Assembly: GCA_023974075.1 (NCBI GenBank)
Contig: CM043791.1
Span: 24,789,642 to 24,853,641 of the forward strand
Reading direction: 5' to 3'
Source: Chaenocephalus aceratus
Lineage: Eukaryota; Chordata; Actinopteri; Perciformes; Channichthyidae
DNA: 64,000 nt
The position numbers and the translations under genes were made by a program. Below the pieces are notes generated by a model. The model did not search any database and was not told where the DNA came from. It saw only the letters and a list, made by a program, of their open reading frames with translations. Below are positions 48,918-58,847 of the stretch, piece after piece (the first letter of the stretch is position 1; each line of letters begins with the position of its first letter).

Positions 48918-51155
48918 ATGATGGAGAGTGTGGAGGACTTTGTGAGAGCGCCTACAGAGGAGCTACTGGAGGGGTTCTCACGTGAGCAGCTGATCAGTGT
49001 TGCTGAACATTTCCGCTTGGATGTTGGGGATAAGAGGATGAAGGAAAACATAAGAGGGATTGTTAGAGCAAATCTGTTCGAGTTGGGTGTTTTCAAAGGG
49101 GGAAAATATACTGGTGATCCTAGCAGAGACAGTGGCAGTACGTCTGGCTGCCGTGATACAGACCTGACTTTTGAGCAGAGAAAGGAGCTGTTGCTGTTGC
49201 AGCTAGAAATTAAAAGGCTTGAGTTAGAGGAGCGGAGGTTGGGTTTACCTGCTGGGGCTGCAAGTCAGGCCTCTAATTTCCCTGATAGAGCTACTCCATT
49301 TGACGTTGCCGGTAATCTGCGGGTTGTGCCTCAATTTAATGAACGAGATCCAGATACGTTTTTTTCCTTGTTTGAGCGTGTTGCTGAGAGCAGAGAGTGG
49401 TCAGAGGCTAATAGCACCTTATTGCTGCAGTGTGTGCTAACAGGTAGGGCACAGGAATCTTATTCTGCTTTAACGATGGCGGACAGCAAAGTGTATCTGA
49501 GGGTTAAAACTGCGGTGTTGAAGGCTTACGAGTTAGTCCCTGAGGCTTATCGGCAGAGGTTTCGGTCCTGGGAGATGTCTGACAAGCAGACACATGTTGA
49601 GTTTGCCAGGGATCTGGTTACCTCTTTCGGTAGGTGGTGTAACTCCTTGAAAGTGGATACGTATGTCGCATTGTGTGAGTTGATGGTGTTGGAGCAATTT
49701 AAAAATTCTGTGCCCAGCCGCATTGCGGTTTACATCAGCGAGTGCAAAGTGAAGACTGCTGCAGAGGCTGCTGCTCTGGCAGATGACTATGTGCTAACGC
49801 ACAGGGGCGGTCGCGACTTCAGGGTCCAGGATGAAGGTGGTATGTATCGTGCAGGGAGATGGGAAGAGAAAGCTAATCCGCACGGGGGTGAGCGTGAGAT
49901 GCAAGGTCCGCCACTGGGAGATTCGGAAATCTGTCATTACTGCAGGGAGAGAGGACACTGGAAGGCTGACTGTCCAAAAGCTAAGGCTAAAAGGGGGAAC
50001 TGTGTAGGCCAGTTTAACTCTGCTGCTTGTGCTGTGTCTGTGGTGCGGTTACCTGTCATCTCTCCCTGTCAGCAGATTGATGAGCCATGCGGGTGGAAGG
50101 ACCCAGTGTTTTCGGCATTTGTGTCAACCGGATACGTGTCATTGGTGGGAAGTGATATCAGCGTGCCGGTAAAGATTTTGAGAGACACGGCATCGTATGA
50201 CTCATACATTCTGAGCTCTGTGTTACCGTTTTCGGAAGAATCTGGAACTGGGGAGTTTGTGCGGATGCGAGGTATGGGAATGACTGTTGTGCCTGTTCCT
50301 CTGCATTCAGTGGTGCTTAACTCAGGTCTGGTGCAGGGTGAGGTCGCCATGGGGGTCCGTCCTGTAATGCCAATTGGTGGTGTGGATGTTATCCTGGGTA
50401 ACGGCCTGGCTGGCAGCCGTGTGTGGGCTGAGGGTCCACCGCCTACCATGCAGTCATCTTCACCCACTGTGACTGTTAAGGCAGGGGAGAATGTCAAGTG
50501 CTCTCCTGCAGTGTTGGTGGCTTGTTCTGTGACCCGGGCTGTGAGCCGTGCACAGGAGGGATCTGAGCAGGGTGAAGAGGTCAGTGCAACAGATTCAGTA
50601 GTTATTCCTGACTGGTTGTTGTCGGTATCCCGCAGTGAGTTGGTGAGGGAGCAGAAAGCGGATGTCTCCCTCAGTCCATTTTTTGAGGCGGTTCTCTCCA
50701 CCGGGGATGAAAATGGTATCACCAGGGCTTGTCAGCTGCAAGGGGGATTGCTGGTCAGAAAGTGGTGGTCACGTGGGAAAGGCTTCATGGGTGAGCCAGT
50801 ATATCAGATTGTGGTTCCTGTCAGATTTCGTGAGGAGGTCCTCAGAAAAGCGCATGGGCAGTCGGGACATCTGGGTGTCCGTAAAACATGTGGTTACCTG
50901 TTGCGGTATGTCTTTTGGCCTGGGTTGAGGAGAGATGTGTCTCTGCATGTTGGGTCATGTCACGCATGTCGGACGGGTGGGGCAGTTCGGCAGCGTCCTG
51001 GGGGTCAGGTCTTGGGTTTGTTGCCAGGGTCTAGGTTGCGGGTTCTGGAGGGACATTCCGGGTTCTTCCCGGTGCAGGGTCAGGGGACTGGTCAGAGTGG
51101 TTTTCTGTCCACGCCGGAATATCGGAGAAGAGCTCCTAGCTATTCGGGTACTTAA
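48918..51155 (+). CDS. Gag-protease-integrase zinc finger polyprotein of the Gmr1-like element
   Basis: The frame encodes 745 residues and starts at ATG 48918. An N-terminal SAP-like helical region (about 1-60) is followed by a Leu/Glu/Arg coiled coil (about 83-110). The capsid-like part ends in a SCAN-related segment (about 210-296, with AYRQRFRSW and LCELMVLEQF). A CCHC knuckle CHYCRERGHWKADC lies at about 339-352. The protease-like region has DTAS (about residue 423) where active enzymes have DTG or DSG. The integrase H2C2 zinc finger is at about H646, H651, C681 and C684. After about residue 690 the frame runs into out-of-family sequence and stops. SCAN-like capsids and integrase placed before reverse transcriptase are features of Gmr1-type Gypsy elements, so a single deletion after the zinc finger explains the structure. 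Confidence 0.85.
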   Translation: MMESVEDFVRAPTEELLEGFSREQLISVAEHFRLDVGDKRMKENIRGIVRANLFELGVFKGGKYTGDPSRDSGSTSGCRDTDLTFEQRKELLLLQLEIKRLELEERRLGLPAGAASQASNFPDRATPFDVAGNLRVVPQFNERDPDTFFSLFERVAESREWSEANSTLLLQCVLTGRAQESYSALTMADSKVYLRVKTAVLKAYELVPEAYRQRFRSWEMSDKQTHVEFARDLVTSFGRWCNSLKVDTYVALCELMVLEQFKNSVPSRIAVYISECKVKTAAEAAALADDYVLTHRGGRDFRVQDEGGMYRAGRWEEKANPHGGEREMQGPPLGDSEICHYCRERGHWKADCPKAKAKRGNCVGQFNSAACAVSVVRLPVISPCQQIDEPCGWKDPVFSAFVSTGYVSLVGSDISVPVKILRDTASYDSYILSSVLPFSEESGTGEFVRMRGMGMTVVPVPLHSVVLNSGLVQGEVAMGVRPVMPIGGVDVILGNGLAGSRVWAEGPPPTMQSSSPTVTVKAGENVKCSPAVLVACSVTRAVSRAQEGSEQGEEVSATDSVVIPDWLLSVSRSELVREQKADVSLSPFFEAVLSTGDENGITRACQLQGGLLVRKWWSRGKGFMGEPVYQIVVPVRFREEVLRKAHGQSGHLGVRKTCGYLLRYVFWPGLRRDVSLHVGSCHACRTGGAVRQRPGGQVLGLLPGSRLRVLEGHSGFFPVQGQGTGQSGFLSTPEYRRRAPSYSGT

Positions 51156-51193
51156 CGGTGTTCTTAGGGGAACTCCTTTCTTATGGGGGGGAG

Positions 51194-51513
51194 TGTGACG
51201 ACACCTCCACACCACGTGGGGTGCCGTCTGGTTGTGTGTGTGGTTTTGTGTGTGATTGCAGGTTCCAGCTGCAGCTGTCTGATGAGGCGCACCTGCCGGA
51301 TGAGTTACACCTGGAAAGGAAGAGGATATAGGAGGAGCCCAGCCGTTACGTCGCTCTGTCTTCTCTGGGCACTTGTCCTGTGTAGCGTCAGGGACCTGTT
51401 GCCGGTTCTTGTTGTTTGTTTGCTTGTTTGTTTTGGAATAAATGAACATTATTTATCATACCCCTCGTCTCGCCCCCCCGCTTTATGTTGCAGCCCAGGA
51501 GCCGGGTTGTAAC
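51194..51513 (+). repeat. 3' LTR of the nested Gmr1-like retroelement
   Basis: Direct repeat of 48144-48463, preceded by the polypurine tract and followed by the continuation of the interrupted left arm (ATCCATTCCCATTGG). Confidence 0.9.
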
Positions 51514-51805
51514 ATCCATTCCCATTGGATAACGGAGAATTGTACACCCGAAAGTAAGTATTCCCCTTACTGTCGATTGATTTTACAGTGATATCTGCAC
51601 TACTCATCGACTAAAAAACACCAGATTATCCTTGTTAATTACACAACATTGATTGGCTTAAATTGTGTGCAATGCTTTTGTATTTTTCCCTTTCGATTCG
51701 GAGAAACAAATATTTGTTCTGAGTAAAGGATGGCAGAAGACACTACACTACCCAGAATCCCCAGCTATCGTTTGGACTACACCATGTGCTCTGTTTGACA
51801 AACCC

Positions 51806-53749
51806 CGTGATAGTCCTCAAGCTCTGTGATTGGAGAGTGTGCTCGAGGGTTAAGCCGATTCTTGAACAGCACTTGAAATGGGATGGAACCACGGCAGACT
51901 GTCCAAAACTGGATTTGAACAGGTCCACCGCGTCCCCCCTCCCCCACCCCGTCCCCAGAACTACACATGCTGGCTATTCTGTTTCACAACATGTTCTCTA
52001 TGGCACGTCTCTACTGGGAGTTGTAGTTTTAAAAGACGTTTTCGTATTTCCCATAATAAGAAGTTGCCAGTATTAAACTGCGTACATCCCTGGAGGTTTA
52101 GGGGATAGGAAACACTCACATTTAAAACATATAATTAATAAATGGGTGAAAATTGCTTGTGCCCATAATGGGCAGCATTAATATATATACACACATGCCA
52201 GCTAAGGTCAGAAGAGCTTTATTTAACAGCTGGTCTTATGTTTGTGACCCCTGTTGCATGATAACATTACATTAATTGATAAGCCTGAAACATGCACTTG
52301 TCAAGGTTCAGAGGCACATTTTGCATATATGGCAGTAGCCATCGATCAGCTTAAGATAAGATATACTTTATTGATCCCAAGTTGGAACATTTGCGTTACA
52401 TCAGCATGTGTAACAGTTAAACACATGCAAGTGGTGTTTATTTGAAAATCATTTAGTATAATCACACAAATTCTGTGTTTTATATTCAACAATTCTGTGT
52501 TCTTTATTTATTGATTGTTCAATACCTGACAAGGCCGGAGATGAAATATCTACATACATCTTATATAATATCAGTTAAAATAAGTGCTTCAACATAGTTA
52601 ACATTGCTGGAGGTATGCACACATATTGATAGATGTCTTGTAATGCACTATTGAGGAACCTGCGTCCCAAGTTTTTCATTCAGTGCAGAACTACACCATA
52701 GTTGTGTAGGCCTATATGATATGTCAATAAACCTTAGAAAATCTTGAAATCTTGAAAGGGATGTGCAAAATAGTCATTATATACAGTCTTTAATTAACTA
52801 TTAGTAGAGAATAACGAGTAATTAATATACTTTATAGGGATCCTATTAATATCTAATAATAAAAATAATGAAATTCAATAACATGCTTTAACCACTAGGT
52901 GTCCCTTTATATCAGCTGTGCACCTTGATGGTGTAAATACAGCCTATCTACCAATTGGATCAAATATAAAAGTGAGCCGAATTAGTGTTGATACTGCAAG
53001 GAGACGTATTGTGTGAAAAGAAATGTAAGATGTTGTTTAATGGCTGATATATTTATGATCCACGTCACGTTTTCAGTTCCTCATGTTTGTCTAGAAGTCT
53101 TCTCATCAGGGCTCTATAAATACAGAACTACGGCAGATATGTAATATTTAATGCAGCCGAACCGTGTATTACAATGCCGGTATGTGATGACTTTCAAAGA
53201 GAAAAGCAAGCACACTCGGAATAATTTTTTAATGTTTTCGGTCTGTTTCCGGTATTTGTTAATGACGATGTGCTCTGAGATGTGAGACTGGAATTGCACA
53301 GGGGAAATAACGTAGGCTATCTTTAGATGCGGATTTTGTTAAACTAATATGTTTGCGCTGTGGACCAACACTATACATTGACGGGGAAGGGGGTAGCAAT
53401 AAAGATAACACCATTAAACAGTTACACAACATAACAGAAATAATATCGATAGCAGCGTCCCTAGCAACCACCTTGGTAACAATGAAAACGTCGCGATTTC
53501 CTGAAGTAATCTTCGTAATAACTAGCAAACTAAAGATCATGTACATCCACTGCACACATAATCTGAAATAACAACTCATATTTCTCGCATCAAATGACAT
53601 CAAAACGCATTTTAATGGCCAAACTAACTTTAAAATAGGCATTTTCCACCGAGAATAAAACGAAGTTCGGCCATGTTTTCTTTTTCTGCAGGGAGAAATT
53701 TGAAGATCACGTGACATAGACGCCAGCCATTGGAATGAATGGTGAAAAA
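51806..53749. other. Interior of the long-TIR element
   Basis: AT-rich with no recognisable protein. It includes a short stretch (about 52353-52392) with ACTTTATTGATCCCAAGTTG, the end of a high-copy teleost repeat seen in reverse near 57800-57835. A minus-strand open frame of about 150 codons (53717-53259) has no transposase motif. C-rich runs occur near 51935-51950. Confidence 0.5.
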
Positions 53750-54253
53750 ACGGGGTTTGTCAAACAGAGCACATGGTGTAGTCCAAACGATAGCTGGGGA
53801 TTCTGGGTAGTGTAGTGTCTTCTGCCATCCTTTACTCCGAAAAAATATTTGTTTCTCCGAATCGAAGGGGAAAAATACAAAAGCATTGCACACAATTTAA
53901 ACCAATCAATGTTGTGTAATTAACAAGGATAATCTGGTGTTTTTTAGTCGATGAGTAGTGCCGATATCACTGTAAAATCAATCCACAGTAAGGGGAATAC
54001 TTACTTCTGGGTGTACAATTCTCCGTTATCCAATGGGAATGGACGCTCACATTGCCTTTGAGGGCAGCCGACACAAACGAATGCCGTGCTTCCATGAGCG
54101 TCAAATCCCGACGCAGATGGGAATACATTGCAATCAGTTGAAAGCTATTTGCGTCCCTTTATGACGCTGAAGGAGCCTAGGAGCGTCACAATTGGATGCC
54201 ACGGACACTGACCAAACGTTGCTCCTGTACGCTTAGGGAGTGAGAGTGTGTTG

Positions 54254-54785
54254 GCACGGCAGGTGGAGATGGCACGCGGGATGGAGGAGCGGCATTCTCA
54301 GGCTGGAGAACCGCCTTCATCATATCCCGATGTACATTCCGTACCCTCTGTGGGTCGTTGACAGGGGCAACAGTATAAACTGTTCCTTCACCAGAGGGGG
54401 CCCGTACAACCTGGTAGACCACAGAGCTCCAGAGATCCTGTATTTTATGTCGACCTCTAACACCATGGTTCTTTAGGTACACCATTTGGCCCACTGGGAA
54501 AGGTGCACCCCGGACTCTCTGATCATGCCGATCTTTCCGGCGGCCAGCAGCCGCTAGCAGCCGCTCACGAGCACCCTCAAAAGCAACCCTGAGTCTGGCC
54601 TGGTGTTCAACCACCCAGTCCTGTACCTCACCCGGTACTGGATCCTGGATTCGACCCAAAAGGAAATCTACAGGAAGCTGGGGTTCCTGTCCAAACATCA
54701 GGTAGTAGGGCGATTCACCAGTGCCTTGATGAGGAGTAGTGTTATAACAAAACAACACCTGAGGCAAACAGGAGGCCCAGTCCCG
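54254..54785 (-). pseudogene. Gypsy pol integrase C-terminal fragment (upstream half)
   Basis: The minus strand encodes the end of the integrase core and the C-terminal domain of a Gypsy polyprotein: FCYNTTPHQGTGESPYYLMF and GQEPQLPVDFLLG, a helical RERLLAAAGRRKDRHDQ, the beta-barrel-like FPVGQMVYLKNHGVRGRHKI and YTVAPVNDPQRVRNVHRDMM. It starts abruptly at 54785, so protease, reverse transcriptase, RNase H and the integrase active site are missing. At 54254 the frame runs into the long-TIR element and resumes at 47932. The copy is dead. Confidence 0.85.
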
Positions 54786-54964
54786 TTAATTCTCCAGATT
54801 ATCAAGATATTCAATAAAATGTTGCATAATTTCCACATATCTTACAGCCCTAGTCAAAACCAATCATACTTTTTTCAATCAGCTATGTACACTTCCCATT
54901 TGCACTTAATTATGGGAACTACACTATAATGGGACATTGTAATGTAATGTTAACCTTTACATAC

Positions 54965-56232
54965 TTTGTTCACAAAACTGAGGCTGGCCATTTTCATCCA
55001 CCACCACAGCAGTTGTAAGGGGAATGGGCTCCAGAAATCCATTGAACACAGCCTCTCTGTCATGGAAGATATTCCTCTTGTGGGCCTCCATGTCACAGGT
55101 TGCACAGAGGAACTCCATGTCCAGTGGAACACAGTCCAGGCACCTAATAGCCGCTTCTTCTGCACAGCATCTGTGGCACTTCTGAATGGCTATTCTCTCA
55201 GCTGAGAGTTTTGCATTAAAAAGCATTGGCCTAGCCGTTTTCATTCTCACATCTGTGAGAAACTGCCTTTGTGCCCAGGCAGAAACCGTTCCGTCTGTTG
55301 CCTCCGGAACCTGGACTGCAGTTAGGGTGTCCCTTAACTCTTGGAGATGAGTTTCTAAAAAATAAAACAGCTGTTAAGCCGCCACCCTAAAACTGGTATG
55401 ATGGATATTAAGGTAGTATACTGAACCACTTTTGAGTTGTAAAAATAAATGCAGACTAATAATAGCAACATGCTATGAATCATCATATGCATCCAAAGCA
55501 ATATTAGCAAGTGATACTTATACCAAATATGCATTCACTTGTCATGAAACAGTCAATACTCAATACTTTATTATGATTAACTAGATGAGTATAAAAATGG
55601 AAACATTGGGAAAAACTGTAGTGCCAGTCAACTGTTATAATCAATATACTCACCAAGACTACCAAACTCTTGATGTTCTAGCTGAAGGCCTTCCTCATGC
55701 ACAGGATCGTCTCTTCTGGCTTGTGAAGCTGCAGAGACAGTCATTTTTGCTTAACCCTTCAATCAATCTAAAATTACACCAATTAATTGTAATATGAAAA
55801 TGCTCTGTAAGGACTGCAGGTAATGAAACTAAGAACATATTACCACAGCATCACAATGACAATTTACATTTGGCATACTTTTATCCAAATCGAGGTACAC
55901 ATTTAAAAAAAATACAACACAAGCAAGGATTATCATCACAGGCTCTTAAAATATCTTGATTTAATTTGAAAATGTTTTAAACATTGCAACAGATTTGTCA
56001 AGAGGTATCTTTAAATTACATAATTTCATACTGTGTACACCAAAATAACTTTGTTATGAATTATCTTTATTCTTAGACTTAGAAATCATGATATAGTAAA
56101 GAACTAACCTGATGCGGGGCGTTGTGTTTCCCGTTGTCTCTCACGTCTGCGTGTGACCACTGGATTAGAAAGAGGTCTCTTCCTGCTTTTTCTTTTCTTT
56201 TCCGGAGGGATGGCAGGGGTTTCCGTGGCCAT
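54965..56232 (-). CDS. KDZ/Zisupton-transposase-like gene, first three coding exons (56232-56109, 55728-55654, 55354-54965)
   Basis: On the minus strand ATG 56232 opens a basic N-terminus (MATETPAIPPEKKRKSRKRP, nuclear-localisation-like). Exon 1 ends CATCAG/GTTAGT. Exon 2 runs from CTCTGCAG to CTTG/GTGAGT. Exon 3 starts after TTTTTTAG and ends ACAAA/GTATGT. All three introns are phase 1 and the frame stays open through 196 codons, which is strong evidence of a real spliced gene. Exon 3 encodes a cysteine cluster, C-x2-C, then CLDC, CATC and HKRNIFH, resembling the CxC2-type cysteine clusters found next to KDZ transposases (the fish Zisupton group). No transposase core exon is seen further left, where the Gypsy/TIR complex lies, so the gene is probably broken or its remainder is outside the window. 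A domesticated or B-box-like gene is the alternative. Confidence 0.6.
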
Positions 56233-56488
56233 GGCAGTCTATATTTTTTCAGAGGTTGAGATCAACAACAAAGTTGTAATACAACATAAGACAGCAGCAC
56301 TTATATTTGAGCAATTATTTAACGGTTGCATAAAAAGGACTAACTGTCCCTTTACATCACATCAATAAAAAGCAATAGCAATGATTATATTACAGACTTG
56401 GGTATTTGCTTATCATGAAAAGCCTCACCCTGGCCTCATGGAGATGAGCCTCGCCAATCAATGATGCCATGTGCACCGTGGCCTCATT

Positions 56489-57150
56489 GTGATCAATCAA
56501 TCAATCAATGTTTATTTATATAGCCCAATATCACAAATGTTACATTTGTCTCAGTGGTCTTCACAGTGTGTACAGAATATCAGTATGACAATACGACACC
56601 CTCTGTCCTTAGACCCTCACATCGTACAAGGAAAAACTTCCGAAGAAAACCCAGTTTAAAGGGAAAAATGGGAGAAACCTCAGGGAGAGCAACAGAGGAG
56701 GGATCCCTCTCCCAGGACGGACAGACGTGCAATAGATGCCGTGTGTAAATGTAAAAGATAATACATTTGCAACATAGGTAGTCCAAATGTTTGGAAATGC
56801 ATGTGTGTATAATAGGAAGATGAATCCACGAGGATATCCATCCAGGACCGATGATCCAGGACTCAAGATCCAGCACTCGCGATCCAGGACACAGGACCGC
56901 AGGATCATCCATGACTCCGGATCCCAGCGTATATAGACACCAAAAAGAAAGAAATTTGGGGAAGCTGGGTTAATCGGAACATGAGAGTACACAAGTATAG
57001 ACAGAGAGAAGGAAGAAGTAAGATGTCCCCCGACAAACTAAGCCTATATCAGAAAAACTAGGGGCTGAATCTAATCAGCCCTAACTATAAGCTTTATCAA
57101 AAAGGAAGGTCTTAAGCGCACTCTCAAAGACCCTCACTTCAGGGTTGAGG
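56489..57150 (+). repeat. High-copy teleost interspersed repeat
   Basis: It starts with an ATCA tetranucleotide run, then TTTATTTATATAGCCCAATA, a CCTCTGTCCTTAGACCCTCA block, an AGGAGGGATCCCTCTCCCAG block and, to the right, AACTATAAGCTTTATCAAAA. I recognise this order from many percomorph fish sequences. It encodes nothing, and its class (SINE or LINE 3' end) is not certain. Confidence 0.7.
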
Positions 57151-57313
57151 GACATGGCATATAATACAAGCAATACACAAAATGAAGAGTGAGAGAAAGA
57201 CAGGAGAGTGATTAAAAGAGAAAGTGAGAGTGATTAAAAGAGAAAGTGAGATAGTGATAGAAAGAGAGACAGTGAGAGAGAGAGAGAGAGTGGCTCTTAA
57301 AAGTGCCTTTGGT

Positions 57314-57317
<4 letters not shown>

Positions 57318-57403
<86 letters not shown>

Positions 57404-57428
57404 GGTGCATGCGTGCGCGCGTGCGTGC

Positions 57429-57500
<72 letters not shown>
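57318..57500. repeat. Compound (GT)n/(GC)n microsatellite
   Basis: Two long GT blocks (57318-57396 and about 57433-57500) are separated by an alternating GC/GT/CA segment (GCGCGCGGGTGCATGCGTGC). A GA-rich repeat (57185-57290) precedes it. Confidence 0.97.
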
Positions 57501-57502
<2 letters not shown>

Positions 57503-57579
57503 ATATGTGTGGATATGTGTGTGTTGGTGATATTAAGTGTTGTAATGAAGCTGTAATACAGGAAAAATAAAAACATGTT

Positions 57580-57840
57580 TAGGATGATTTAGAATAACAG
57601 TAACATCTGTGTAATACTCTATGCAATAATAATTAATCTGTGCATTACTCTATATGCAATAATAATTAATCTGAGCAATACTCTGGCATACATTATGCAT
57701 TTATACTGTGCATATTGTTATATTATGCACACATTTTTACATACTTGTTTTTCTTATATCTTCTACTATATATTTAAATTCTACAATGTAACAATCCCAA
57801 TTTCCCCCGGAGATCAATTAAGTATTTCTGATTCAGAGTG
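57580..57840 (+). repeat. Teleost repeat 3' end with internal 41-base duplication
   Basis: An ATACTCTATGCAATAATAAT segment occurs twice near 57615-57670. It is followed by an AT-rich run ending AATTTCCCCCGGAGATCAAT and TAAGTATTTCTGATTC, the common 3' end of a fish interspersed repeat. The reverse-oriented counterpart occurs near 52355-52392. Confidence 0.6.
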
Positions 57841-58270
57841 GGACATTGGGTGGCCAGTCAAATCCTCTGGAAAAACTCCAGTTCCACATTTTTGTTCTAC
57901 TCCATCGCCGATGCATTAGCCACTATTAAAACTCTGTGTTGAACACTGTCTTTACAACACATGTGCAAATACATAAATGTAAACATATTTTTCTAGCACG
58001 CACCTCCACTATCCAACTGTGCCGGTGACAGCTAATGTCATTTAGCTGTATGAACTATAAATGCTATCCATCTAAAAACGTTGACTGGAAGGCCGGAGGC
58101 TAGCTGAACGTGGCCGCTAGTTGGCCTATTGTAAAAGCTAAACACACTACAAAACTCAAACTAATATCCAGGAATGAAACGCTATAGAGACTGTGCTACA
58201 GTGGAATAAATAAAAGCAATATTATTTCGTGTTTTAAAGAAATAAACTTCCCTTGATTTTAGATACTTAC

Positions 58271-58380
58271 TGTAGTCCGTCGTCAGATGAAATTAATGAA
58301 AGTGAGGTGATTGTGGGTAACGTGGCTACGTCACGTTGCCGTCAAGCGCGACGTAACGTTGCCGTGGTAACGACGGAATC
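58271..58380 (-). promoter_or_regulatory. CpG-rich start region and possible 5' non-coding exon of the minus-strand gene
   Basis: A CpG-rich patch in AT-rich DNA contains CRE-like words (TACGTCACG, GCGACGTAACG) and partly inverted copies of GTAACGTTGCCGTGG. On the minus strand a perfect donor, CTACA/GTAAGT, ends at 58271. It could join to an acceptor (ATATAG) just before ATG 56232. Inference from sequence signals. Confidence 0.35.
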
Positions 58381-58847
58381 TTCTTCTGGTTTATTGTTGT
58401 TATAATAAAAATGATTATTATTACTATTAAACAAAAAGCATTTCAAATACAGTCAGTAGCCAGTGGGGGGAGTGGTTTTCACCATCATTATCATCATTGT
58501 ATATGTTTTAAATGACTAATATTGGCCTACAATACCCCTTTATTGAGCAAATAGGAATATAATTGACTTTTAAATAACGTAAACTAAAGGGAACAATCTA
58601 TTTGACACAGCTGAAGCTCTGGCCTTCCTTAAAAACTAAGTAATTTAATAAAAATCACAGTTGTATTACACACAATGCACTGTTTTTTGAGAACAGAAAT
58701 TGGTAGGCTAAATAATGCACCATAATACATTCTGACGAAAATATAAATTATTATGAATACAAATAAAATAAAAGAAGCCTCCCGTGAGTTACTACAAGCT
58801 ATAAAGTAGATTTAAAAAACGTTTTAGCTCACTGCAGGACGTTGTAG

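Larger units (their letters stand above)
48144..51513 (+). mobile_element. Young non-autonomous Gmr1-like (Gypsy-type) LTR retrotransposon
   Basis: Two 320-base LTRs about 99% identical flank a single open frame (48918-51155). A polypurine tract (GGGGGGGAG) directly precedes the 3' LTR. The element is 3.37 kb long and sits inside the left arm of the long-TIR DNA element. Its flanks line up with the uninterrupted right arm to within two or three bases, and no perfect target duplication remains. It has no reverse transcriptase, RNase H or integrase catalytic core, so it would need proteins from a relative. Confidence 0.88.
47933..54253. mobile_element. DNA-transposon-like element with about 500-bp terminal inverted repeats
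   Basis: The left arm (47933-48143 continued at 51514-51805) and right arm (53750-54253) are inverted copies of each other with high identity. Both outer ends read CAACACACTCTCACTCCCTA inward, and both inner ends stop at ACAAACCCCGT. The element is flanked by a perfect 7-bp duplication (GCACGGC) and interrupts a Gypsy pol frame. The 1.94-kb interior (51806-53749) encodes no protein I can recognise, and its longest open frames lack transposase motifs, so the element is probably non-autonomous. The arms are dense in GCGTC/GACGC words. Without the nested LTR element its length is about 2.95 kb. A 7-bp duplication is compatible with P-, Dada- or hAT-like families, and I cannot assign one. Confidence 0.75.

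Noticed and set aside
48918..51155. Host SCAN-domain gene
   Set aside because: It is enclosed by LTRs with a polypurine tract and also has gag knuckle and integrase zinc finger, so it is a retroelement.
53259..53717. Minus-strand 152-codon frame inside the long-TIR element as a transposase
   Set aside because: It has no catalytic or zinc-finger motif and part overlaps AT-rich unique sequence, so there is no evidence it is coding.
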